From Lumbricus terrestris (Eukaryota > Annelida > Clitellata > Crassiclitellata > Lumbricidae): DNA of 64,000 bases. A program made the translations under genes and the position numbers. The stretch covers positions 8,364,813 through 8,428,812 of the forward strand of contig OX457053.1 in assembly GCA_949752735.1 (NCBI GenBank), given 5' to 3'. The notes beneath the pieces were generated by a model that was not told where the DNA came from, did no database searches, and saw nothing but the letters and a program-made list of their open reading frames with translations. Below, piece by piece: positions 46,281-64,000 of the stretch (positions are counted from its first letter, which is position 1; each line of letters opens with the position of its first letter).

Positions 46281-46602
46281 CACTGTGTCTCGTTGAAAAG
46301 TAGACCTCCAACGAAAAGTGTCATAATTCGGTCAAAACTTTTAGCATTTGTATGAAATTTTAACAACAACAACAACAGTGTGAACAAAGAGGACATTTTG
46401 AACACTAGGAACTTCCTTTCGGAAGTGTGTATGTTGGAAATTTGTATGTTGGAAATTTCCCGTTTTCGGTGCTAAATCTCAAACGCTCAAAAACTTGTGG
46501 TAATATGGCTACTGTTGTTTTTTAAATTTCAGGCAAACGCTACAAGTGTTGACCGAATTATGACACTTTTTGTTGTGGTCTACTTTTCATCGAGACACAG
46601 TG
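46281..46602. mobile_element. Tc1/mariner-like MITE, 322 bp
   Basis: Inverted ends of about 55 bp, CACTGTGTCTCGTTGAAAAG and complement, extending through GTGTCATAATTCGGTC, flanked by TA on both sides. Located 43 bp after the DNAL4 stop, so it may form part of its 3' UTR. Confidence 0.85.
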
Positions 46603-47414
46603 TATATATTTAGACGGACAAGTGTGTACTAAAAAGAAATAATAATAATAATGCTCTGTTAATTCAAATTGACATGTATGTAATAATGACTTGATGTAGC
46701 AGTAAAAAGTGAGAACAATTTTACTTTACGGCAGCATGCAATGCAAGGCATCCACCTGGTCACTCTACAGTTGTCCCTAGGGAGATGAATACCAAGATTT
46801 GTGCCAGCATGTTCTCGAATACATGTTGTTTAGCGCTGAATATAAAGCAAATGAACAACTTTGAGAAGCTGCTAATTAGCTTTGTGATTTAATATGCAAG
46901 TGCCTCTTTGCTGCATCTACTTGCCTCTCCATTCTGCGGATTGACTTGATCTCCTATAGTTCCCAATGGGCCATGGCCCAAAACCATGCCTTTCCAAACG
47001 TGGGCCCTTCTCTGTGAAATGATCTCCACCCTCAATCCACAGGAAATCTTAGTTGTGGTGCCACCTTCATCCCTTCGCTACTGGAAGTCTTTTTTATTTT
47101 CTTGGGGCTATCAAACTCTGAAATAGCTGGTACTGTAAAATGTGCTTTGTAGATTCTCGTAATGATACAATTAAACACAATAATGAGTACTTGAAGAAGA
47201 CTTGGTTTTTTTTATAACATAACTTCTGCAACCATGAAACTTGCAGTGAAAGGTAAAATACTGAAATTATGTTAATTGTACTTGAACTTGTGTCGAAATG
47301 ACATATCAAACAAGCAAACACAGAGTACAAACAGAGCCCTACAAATCTTTTGTTATACATGTAGATCTACTTTTTGCAGGGCTATATAATTTATATAATT
47401 ATATATACGCTTTA

Positions 47415-47477
<63 letters not shown>

Positions 47478-47717
47478 TATCTATTCTGTGATTGATACAG
47501 CGTAGCCGACGTACAATACTATAATAAATATAATTTATAAGTCCTAGGACAAAGAATTTTGAGAAAAACTTTCATCAGTAGGCCTCATAGGCCTATGCTG
47601 TTTCCCGTATGAATACGATAAAAAATTCTGGAAACACTGAAACAGCTGGGACATACAACATGTAGTTTTCGTTGAATATCTTTAAAACGAGCTGTCGTAT
47701 CACTTTAATTCACTTAG
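46603..47717. other. Intergenic stretch with a (TA)n run
   Basis: (TA)n at 47,418-47,474. The block at about 46,900-47,090 (CTTGCCTCTCCATTCTGCGG, GTGAAATGATCTCCACCCTC) has the wording of decayed LINE 3' ends. No gene seen. Confidence 0.45.
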
Positions 47718-47810
47718 TTGTTGAAACTGAAGGAAGATAACATTCCGGCTCTACAGATCAAGTCGAAACTCATTAAAAAAATGGAGATATGCGACGATAA
47801 TTCTGAGGCG
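47718..47810 (+). CDS. Possible upstream exon of the coiled-coil/RRM gene
   Basis: After an acceptor (TTAATTCACTTAG) the frame reads LLKLKEDNIPALQIKSKL, then IKKMEICDDNSEA, charged and helix-like, as in the downstream coiled coil. The frame then runs straight into ACAATATATATATATAT; no GT donor is visible where one is expected. Either the exon ends differently or the AT repeat has eroded the donor. Confidence 0.4.
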
Positions 47811-48588
47811 ACAATATATATATATATATATATAAATTTTACGAATTATATAATTATGTGTTTATTTCAAGTCTGTACACCAAAAATGAGGATAGCAGAT
47901 CGAATAAAAAAATTACATTCGTGTCTTATCTTATTTCATTAAATCATTTACCTTGTGAAAGTTTCAGAAAGTATTGAATTCAGTTCTTGTTTCCTATTCT
48001 TCTGTGCGTGTTAATGTGTTGTGTAGTTGTGGGAAAACGTCTGATATTCGTAGACATTTGAATTTGATAATTTAAAAGTTAGCAATAGGAAAGAGTGTAC
48101 AAAGTATTCGGAGATGAACACAAGAGGTAAAAGTTGGTTCTGTTAGTAAATAATTGTGCGACGTTATAGGCCTATATTGCTCGTGGTGTTTGTGTGATTT
48201 TTATGTTCTCCTGACCCGCGTAACCGTGAGTTTAGAAGGCCATTACATGGACGGAATAAAATTTAAAAGAAACACGTAAGTACTGTAAGCCTATCCACAT
48301 AGGATGAGCAAATTATTTATCAGAATGAGAAAATTAATTATCGGAATTCTTTACAGATTTTGGCTGGAAAGATTCTGCTATACTAAAAAATAGTAGGCCT
48401 ATATGATTATCTCAACATTTACTTTATGCTAAATTGACGAGTGAAAACACCGGGTCGTAGGCATATAATATTATGAGTGCTTTTGTGTAGCCTAGTACAC
48501 AATTAAGGGTCAAAAACCACTTTTCGCCTTTTTAAGGATTACTCGAAATAGCTGTGGAAGTGTGGATCTACAATTTCAATTCAATTAT

Positions 48589-48800
48589 CGGTGGTGTAGT
48601 GGTGGCGTCGTTGCCTTGAAGCCGGAAGGTTCGAGGTTCGAATCCACCTCGCCGCGTAAGGACCTTGGGCAAGTCCTTCACTCACAATTGCTCAGCGCTT
48701 CGGCGTGAAACTCCGATGCAGTGTCCGCTCTGCATTCGAGAACGCCTCTGAGTAGAGTGAGCTTGAAGGGGCGCTATAACAAGTGCACATACAAACAAAC
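48589..48800 (+). mobile_element. tRNA-headed SINE
   Basis: GGTGGTGTAGTGGTGGCG (A box), GGTTCGAATCC (B box), GGACCTTGGGCAAGTCCTTC, CAGCGCTTCGGCGTGAAACT, GAACGCCTCTGAGTAGAGTG, GGGGCGCTATAACAAGTGCA. It lacks the first few bases of the family. Absent at the equivalent site of copy 2. Confidence 0.93.
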
Positions 48801-48966
48801 TACAAAACAAACTTTAAGCCCTGTGGAAATGGTAATGGAAAGCCCTTGACAGCGCATTATGACACATACGGCAGCTTAGTAACTTCATCACTGGTTGCAC
48901 TGTGCCAGTCCCAGACCTAGATAAAGAAGGAGGGTGACACTAATCATCTTTGATATGGCAGTGTCC

Positions 48967-49035
48967 TTAACCTTTAACGACCAGCTACATATATTTTCAA
49001 TGCATTTTAGTGCACGCTGGTCGTTAAAGGGTTAA
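48967..49035. mobile_element. 69-bp TTAA-flanked MITE
   Basis: TTAACCTTTAACGACCAGC and its near-complement GCTGGTCGTTAAAGGGTTAA, with TTAA at both ends: piggyBac-like. Confidence 0.7.
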
Positions 49036-49171
49036 ACAGCAAAAGCCACAGCAGCTTGGTGAGCTCAGACCAATGCTTGGCCACAAGACATTCAGATGTT
49101 GATTTGTTGATGTCCGTCTTGTATTACTGACAATAAAGAAAATGGCAGCTGATGTGAATCGTTGATGTAGA

Positions 49172-49303
49172 AGAAGTTTAAGAGTGTTCAGTGGTCACAA
49201 AAATTCATCCAACTCCTCGGTCAATGAACTTTATGATGTTTTTCCGGAATTGTTAATAATTAATGACAGATTGGCTGAGGGTGTGGAATTGAACATGCTG
49301 GTA
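49172..49303 (+). CDS. Possible exon in copy 1 only
   Basis: The open frame reads RVFSGHKNSSNSSVNELYDV, then FPELLIINDRLAEGVELNML, and stops at a good donor (CTG|GTAAGG). A possible acceptor is GATGTAG at about 49,171. The phase does not join the exon at 50,425, so an intermediate exon or a chance ORF must be considered. The whole stretch is absent from copy 2. Confidence 0.3.
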
Positions 49304-50424
49304 AGGGCTCACTCTTTTTGGCCATTCAGTAGCAGTATGTTGAGGTAACTAAATTTAAAGATGTAGAAGCACTGCCTGGACTTTTGGTGCAGATTTTAGG
49401 ATACTGTGCCAACAATACTCAAATCTTCATTTTAATTTAGCAGTCTGTCATGTGGTTCATTTGTGCCGCTGCCTGATGTCTATAACTCGAGGTAGTTTTT
49501 TGATAGCAGCCATTATACTCTGCTTAATTCACGAAAGACTGAATTTCTGCCGCGGGTCACTCCACAACTACATAAAACTGTCACTACCACTTTACTTCAC
49601 ATTACCTATACGAATAAGTGACAACCTTTAGAAAAGCATGAACAGTATTTGTGAGTAGTTGTAAAATTACTACTGTGCAATTATTTAAACTGTTTTGCTG
49701 ACAATGAAACTTGGGTAATACTGAAGACTGCGTGCTTGTCTGCATAGACACTATGGCCGCCCAAGAAATCACTAAAAGAGAGTGCTATGGCCTTACAACC
49801 CGCATCTCATGATCATGATGCAGTGTGCTTAGTAAGTAAGTAATTTGCAAGAAATTAGCACATATTCTAAGTAAGCGAATAGGACATTTTGTTGAATTAT
49901 AGCAAAAGGAAAAATTGATCAAAATAGCTTTAAAGTGTAAAATTTAAATGTTCGAAATTCTGTCGACAGAAACTGCCTTCCATGTGATGAGCTTTCGTTC
50001 CGATCCTTTCAAAATTAACTGGACTAAAGTGCGAAACACATATCAACATCTAACTTCAAAGCGCCTGATAATTTTACAAAGTGCAGGTTTCTTGCGTACT
50101 TACTGAGCGCATTGCATCATGGGTTGCGGCTGATAGGTTGCCGTTCTTTATTTTAGCCAAGTTGTTGGCAACCATGTTGTTTTGTATACAGGCACACAGT
50201 CTTCTGGATTACTGAAACTTGAGCAAAAGAGTTAAACATATTTATCTCCACGATCACCAGCTCAAGTGTACAAAAACGGCATGCTATTAAACTGAAGTTT
50301 AATGCATTCACTTAAAGTAATAAATTAAATACACTAAATTCATGATTTCTGCAAGTTGTATTTGTTTTAAATATCCTGAGTGATGTTGGTATGGTGTAAA
50401 ATTGAGTTTATCGTATTGTTACAG

Positions 50425-59285
<8,861 letters not shown>

Positions 59286-59524
59286 TGGTTTAAATGTTGG
59301 ATTTTGGAAAGTGGAATGAATTAATTATTATGGGTTAGCAGGTGTGAGTGAATTTTGTTTTATGAATGTTTGCAAGTGTGAATGAAATTTTGTATTAGGA
59401 ATGTATGCATTGTGAACGAATGAATTGTTTTGTGTTGGCGAGTGTGAACGAATTGTGATTTTTTTAATGTGTGCATTGTGAATGAGTGATTTTCTAGTGT
59501 GAATAAATTTTGATTTTTTAATAT

Positions 59525-59985
59525 TATCCTCCCCTCAGGTAGGCTGAGATTCAGTAGTTTGGGTTCAGCATTGCTTTTGATTACCTGATGACAACCAATT
59601 TCGTCTGAATATTGTTTCTAGGGATATATATCTATGAAAGGTTGCTTAACTGATTCCAACTGGATGCAGTTTCTCAATTTTTCTTTTCTAAGATCCACGT
59701 TCTTTTTTTAAAGCAGTATGCGACATGTGTATGTGGTCAGTATGCCACTTTTACAGTGCTGTTGTCTTTAGAATATTTCTGAAAACTCTGAGTTTCATTG
59801 TTCCGAGTTTTTACATTCAGTGTTTATTAGTAATTATTGCATTGCTTAGTCTTAAAAGTTGTTTGTCAAACACTTTTAAAGTTGGTGACTGAGGCAATCT
59901 CTTGCTGTGATCATTGCTGTTAGGAGAGATCATATATAAATACTTTACCCTATTTCAGTATTTGTCAACTAGGTCATAGAACCAA
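59525..59985. repeat. 3' region repeat, copy 1
   Basis: Matches 60,778-61,245: CAGGTAGGCTGAGAT, AACTCTGAGTTTCATTGTTC, TTGTTTGTCAAACACTTTTA, GGCAATCTCTTGCTGTGATC, GTATTTGTCAACTAG. Confidence 0.9.
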
Positions 59986-60223
59986 CAGGCAGGGATGTGG
60001 GTCAAATGTTTATATTCACATTTTGGTGGTCATGTAGGGATGTTTAGTGTTTTTTATGCCTGTTAATCATTTGGCTATCTTTGCTTTCACCATTCCAGCT
60101 GCGTCAATATCTATATCAAATGAATATTTTGTTTTTGTGAGAAGAATTACATTAGCAGATTGTTGTTATTGAAATCGTTTGTGAAAAATTCTGGAAAGGA
60201 CTCTTAATTAGAATTGTATGTAT

Positions 60224-60400
60224 GGGACGTGGTTGTGTAGTGGTGGGTTCGGTGCCTTTGAGAACCAGAAGGTTCGAATCCACCTCAAGCTGCCATGTAG
60301 GGACCTTGAGCAAGTTTTTCGCTCACAATTGCTCGGGCACCTCGGCATGAAGCTCTTGTGCACTGTCCGCACTGCAGTCAGGAGTGCCTCTGAGTAGTGA
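60224..60400 (+). mobile_element. tRNA-headed SINE (older copy)
   Basis: GACGTGGTTGTGTAGTGG (A box), AAGGTTCGAATCCACCTCAA (B box), GGGACCTTGAGCAAGT, ACTGTCCGCACTGCAGTC, AGGAGTGCCTCTGAGTAG; the last part of the tail is missing. Confidence 0.85.
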
Positions 60401-60524
60401 GTTTTATTGCACTGAATATCTGTTTTTTGCGTCCAAAGTTCCGAAACTTCTACCTCGTTTTTCTCGGAATTCACAAAAGTGGAGATGTATGAACAAGCTG
60501 CATTTCATAATAAAAATGTGTATA

Positions 60525-60775
60525 AATTGTGTTTTTTATGTATCTTGGTTCGGCAGGTGTTTGTTTTATGTGCGAATGGGGGAATGAATGCTTTGTGTAT
60601 AAATTGTGTTTTTTATGTATCTTGGTTCGGCAGGTGTTTGTTTTATGTGCGAATGGGGGAATGAATGCTTTGTGTATAAATTGTTTTTTTAATGTATCTT
60701 GGTTCGGCAGGTGTTTGTTTTATGTGCGAATGGGGGAATGAATGCTTTGTGTATAAATTGTGTTTTTTATGTATC
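60525..60775. repeat. 78-bp tandem repeat, about three units
   Basis: TTGTGTTTTTTATGTATCTT, GGTTCGGCAGGTGTTTGTTT, TATGTGCGAATGGGGGAATG, AATGCTTTGTGTATAAA. A looser version of the same words (GAATGAATTG, GTGTGAATG) stands at 59,330-59,515. Confidence 0.88.
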
Positions 60776-60777
60776 TT

Positions 60778-61245
60778 CCATTCAGGTAGGCTGAGATCAG
60801 AAGTCTGGGTGTTTCTGTCTTATGATTGTTGTCTCTGAATATTATTTATAGTATCTATGAGAAAAGTTGCTAAAGGTTAATTTTGATTCCAGCTTAATAC
60901 AGTTTCTCAATGTTTCTGTTCTAAGTTCCACATTCTTTTTTTAAAGCAGTAGCAAGTACATTTCTGAGACATTAATTATACCACCTTTACAGTGTTGTTT
61001 TCTTTAGATAATTTCTGAAAACTCTGAGTTTCATTGTTCCGAGTTTTTACATTCACAGTGTTTAGTAGTAAATATTGCTCTGCTTGTCTTAAAAATTGTT
61101 TGTCAAACACTTTTAAAGTTGGTGACTGAGGCAATCTCTTGCTGTGATCACTGCCCTGTTAAGAGAGATCAGATGATTGTGCGTGCCTCAGGTAAATACT
61201 TTGACCTGTTCAGTATTTGTCAACTAGTTCATAGAACCAACTTGT
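60778..61245. repeat. 3' region repeat, copy 2
   Basis: Second copy of 59,525-59,985. Before it, at 60,485, ATGAACAAGCTGCATTTCAT also recurs, the words that precede exons A and B, so a third block may have lost its RRM exon. Confidence 0.88.
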
Positions 61246-61730
61246 GTGTGCTCTGGTGATCTCATTTATAGCTCTGTATTATCCTACAGTCCGGTGACTA
61301 TTGATTACATTATAATTAAATTCTGTTTTTTTTCTAAACAGTAAATCGCAACAGTTAACAAAATTTAGCTGGCAAATATGATGTTGAGCAAAAATAAATA
61401 GTAGCCTACAGTAAAAATAATTGTTTGATAGGTGACTTTAGTTAATTAACTTTTGTAAGGGGTGGGGATAGGGAAACTTACATGTACCTATATAGGCATG
61501 GGGGGTTCTGCAAAATGTACTACGGTAATTGCAACAGGGGTCGAAAATACGATTTTTTTGCATACGTAATATGGATGGGCCTAACGTTTTGACGCATCAG
61601 ATTATGGCAATGTCAAATTCTGCTAAGTTGATTAGGGACTTGGCAATCTGGAGGTGAAATACAAGAAAGGAAATTTGAATGTAGTGGTGGATTGTATGTG
61701 CAGATTGTGATTTATGTTGTATTGTCAAAT
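61245..61730. other. Unique stretch before the gap
   Basis: AT-rich, no exon or mobile element recognised. Confidence 0.4.
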
Positions 61731-61930
61731 NNNNNNNNNNNNNNNNNNNNNNNNNNNNNNNNNNNNNNNNNNNNNNNNNNNNNNNNNNNNNNNNNNNNNN
61801 NNNNNNNNNNNNNNNNNNNNNNNNNNNNNNNNNNNNNNNNNNNNNNNNNNNNNNNNNNNNNNNNNNNNNNNNNNNNNNNNNNNNNNNNNNNNNNNNNNNN
61901 NNNNNNNNNNNNNNNNNNNNNNNNNNNNNN
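61731..61930. other. Assembly gap, 200 N
   Basis: Exactly 200 unknown bases, probably a placeholder of fixed size. It lies at the left end of segmental copy 2, opposite the AT repeat and the 47,718 exon of copy 1. Confidence 0.99.
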
Positions 61931-62202
61931 AAAAATTTCATTCGTGTCTTATCCTATCTCATTAAATCATTTACCTTGTGAAAGTATTAAATTCAGTTCT
62001 TGTTTCCTATTCTTCTGTGCGAGCAGATAACCATAACGAGTATTCTTAGACGAGTATTAACGGCATATAGACATTTGAATTTGAGAATTTAAAATTTAGC
62101 AAATAAAAAGGAAAGAGTATACAAAGTAATCGGAGATGAACACAAGAGGTAAAAGTTGGTTCTGTTAGTAAATTATTGTACGACGTTAGGCCTATTGCTC
62201 GT

Positions 62203-62347
62203 GGGTCGTAATAGTAAACTCGAAATTTCTAAAGCGCCACTCGAAAGCAAAGCGCGGTGCGCCAGCTTATTCACGAGCGCTGCGTTGAGTTAGAAGGGTT
62301 GTCCGTGAGTGTAGTCCGTGGTGGTCCGGGTCGAGTTACCATAGGAT
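62203..62347 (-). mobile_element. 5'-truncated copy of the resident LINE
   Basis: TAAACTCGAAATTTCTAAAG to GTGGTCCGGGTCGAGTTACC is nearly identical to 40,664-40,790. TATTGCTCGTGG before and TATTGCTCGTAG shortly after (62,357) form a probable 12-bp target duplication. Copy 1 lacks the insert. Confidence 0.88.
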
Positions 62348-62611
62348 ATTGATTATATTGCTCGTAGTGTTTGTGTGATTTTTAAGTTCTCCTGGCCTAC
62401 GTTCCGCGTAACTGTAAGTTTAGAAGGCGTTTAACTGCCATGGATGTTGCAGTTCTACCGTATATAAAATTTAAAGAAACACGTACTGTAAGCCTAGCCA
62501 CATAGGATGTGCAAATTATTTATCAGGATGAGAAAATTAATTATCATAATTTTTCACATATTTTGGCTGGAGAGATTCTGCTATAATAAAAACAATTAGT
62601 AGGCCTATGTG

Positions 62612-62826
62612 GGGCGCGGTGGTGTAGTGGTGGCGTCGTTGCCTTGAAGCCGGAAGGTTCGGGGTTCGAATCCACCTCGCCGTGTAAGGACCTTGGGCAA
62701 GTCCTTCACTCACAATTGCTCAGCGCTTCGGCGTGAAACTCCGATGCAGTGTCCGCTCTGCATTCGGGAGCGCCTCTGAGTAGAGAGAGCTTGAAGGGGC
62801 GCTATAACAAGTGCACATACAAACAT
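62612..62826 (+). mobile_element. tRNA-headed SINE, young reference copy
   Basis: GGGCGCGGTGGTGTAGTGG (A box), GGTTCGAATCC (B box), body with CTTCGGCGTGAAACTCCGAT, tail GGAGCGCCTCTGAGTAGAGA and GGGGCGCTATAACAAGTGCA, then CATACAAACAT. Flanked by TATGTG (62,606-62,611 and 62,827-62,832). The empty site is in copy 1 at about 48,402. Confidence 0.94.
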
Positions 62827-63860
62827 TATGTGATTATCTCAACATTTACTTTATGCGAAATTGAACGAGTGAAAACGCTGGGTTCGTAGGCATATAATAT
62901 TATGGGTGCGTTTGTGTTAGCCTAGTACAAAAGGGTCAAAACCACTCTTCACCTTTATAAGGATTTCTCGAAATAGCTGTGGATCTACAATTTCAATTCA
63001 ATTATTATAGCTAGGGTTGAGCCTAGTGGGCAAGCCTTATACGAATAAGTGACAACCTTTAGAAAAGCATGAACAGTATTTGTGAGTAGTTGTAATAATT
63101 GTACTACTGTGCAATTATTTAAACTGTTTTGCTGACAATGAAACTTGGGTAATACCGAAGACTGCGTGCCTGTCCATGTAGATACTATGGCCACCAAAGA
63201 AATCACTAAAAGAGAGTGCTATGACCTTACAACCCGCATCTCGTGATGCAGTGTGCCTAGTAAGTAAGTAATTTGCAAGAAATTGGCACGTATTCTAAGT
63301 AAGCGAATAGGACATTTTTTTAATTATAGCAAAAGAAAAAATTGATGAAAATAGCTTTAAAGGGTAAAATTTAAATGTTCAAAATTCTGTCGACAGAAAC
63401 GGCCTTCCATGTGATGAGCTTTCGTTCGGATCCTTTCAAAATTAAGACCAAAGTGCGAAACACATATCAACATCTAACTTAAAAGCGCCTGATAAGTTTA
63501 CAAAGTGCAGCCTGTGCGGGTTTCTTGCGTACTTACTGAGTGCATTGCATCATGGGTTGCGGCTGATAGGTAGGTTGCCGTGCTTTATTTTGGCCAAGTC
63601 ATTGGAAACCATGTTGTTTTGTATACAGGCACACAGTCTTCTGGACTACTGAAACTTGAGCAAAAATGCTAAAAAATATGTCTACATGATCACCAGCTCA
63701 AGTGTACAAAAATGGCATGCTATTAAGCTGAAGTTTAATGCATTCACTTAAAGTAATAAATTAAATACACTAAATTCATGATTTCTGCAAGTTGTATTTG
63801 TTTTAAATATCCTGAGTGATGTTGGTATGGCGTAAAATTGAGTTTATCTTATTGTTACAG

Positions 63861-63897
63861 CATCTTTGGATTCCGAGAGGAATTCGCATATCGTGAG
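63861..63897 (+). CDS. Duplicate of the 50,425 exon of the coiled-coil gene
   Basis: 37 bp with the same TTGTTACAG acceptor and GTTAGT donor as copy 1, and a single change (CGCGAG to CGTGAG). In the frame that fits the copy 1 gene this changes Ala to Val. It suggests a second copy of the gene to the right of the window. Confidence 0.65.
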
Positions 63898-64000
63898 GTT
63901 AGTGAAGTGTCGATTAGTTTTACAAAAATGCACTTTCTTGTTTTTGTCATTTATGTTGGATAGTTACAAGCGAGTAATATGGCTATGGTTTGATATGTTG

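Larger units (their letters stand above)
61931..64000 (+). repeat. Segmental duplication, copy 2 (runs off the window)
   Basis: Begins at the gap in sequence equal to about 47,915-47,940 and follows copy 1 to the end of the window. It includes the exon at 63,861-63,897 with one base change. It carries its own LINE fragment and SINE and lacks about 1 kb of copy 1 (48,589-49,605). Confidence 0.92.

Noticed and set aside
62612..62700. Functional tRNA genes at SINE heads (also 2,893, 48,589, 60,224)
   Set aside because: A and B boxes are present but the sequences do not fold into a full tRNA with acceptor stem and are followed by the common SINE body.

Overview
This window is animal nuclear DNA. 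It has split genes with GT-AG introns, abundant long microsatellites, tRNA-headed SINEs, a CR1/L2-type LINE and many small inverted-repeat DNA transposons. The gene content (an axonemal dynein light chain, DDX21 and POLD2 orthologues, a Rab26/37-type GTPase) and the style of the LINE, which has a 2A-like motif also known from sea-urchin retroelements, suggest a marine invertebrate. An invertebrate deuterostome such as an echinoderm is my best guess, but I cannot prove it from the sequence.

Layout. (1) 1-22 kb: the minus-strand 5' part of a Rab26/37-like gene, with exons at 17,818-17,970, 12,606-12,716 and 3,495-3,536 (the rest lies left of the window), in a sea of simple repeats. The intron between the last two exons holds a 7.7 kb, almost perfect inverted repeat (4,621-12,315) with 5'-AG...CT-3' ends and a flanking ATACAT on each side, best read as a Polinton/Maverick-like foldback element without genes. 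(2) 23.4-24.4 kb: a decayed copy of part of the DDX21 N-terminal exon, split by a SINE that is itself split by a hAT-type element. (3) 25.7-36.6 kb: a complete 14-exon DDX21-type nucleolar RNA helicase gene on the plus strand, with a 20-nt micro-exon, a GC-AG intron and at least four small transposons in its introns. (4) 38.4-39.7 kb: POLD2 on the minus strand, its whole coding region in one exon, convergent with DDX21. (5) 40.6-44.5 kb: a LINE with an intact 1,140-residue endonuclease/reverse-transcriptase ORF on the minus strand. (6) 44.8-46.2 kb: DNAL4, three exons, plus strand. (7) 47.7-59.3 kb: an unidentified coiled-coil protein gene with two alternative last exons, each encoding one RRM domain. 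(8) 61.9-64.0 kb: the start of a second copy of the 47.9-50.8 kb region, so the coiled-coil gene locus appears to be tandemly duplicated with a spacing of about 14 kb; a 200-N gap precedes it.

The genes do not form one pathway. DDX21 (rRNA transcription and processing), POLD2 (replicative polymerase delta) and DNAL4 (cilia) are ordinary housekeeping or ciliary genes. The most unusual material is the giant foldback element, the nested insertion in the DDX21 exon duplicate, the LINE with its 2A-like/signal-like N-terminus, and the duplicated coiled-coil/RRM locus, whose two copies carry different, datable transposon insertions.
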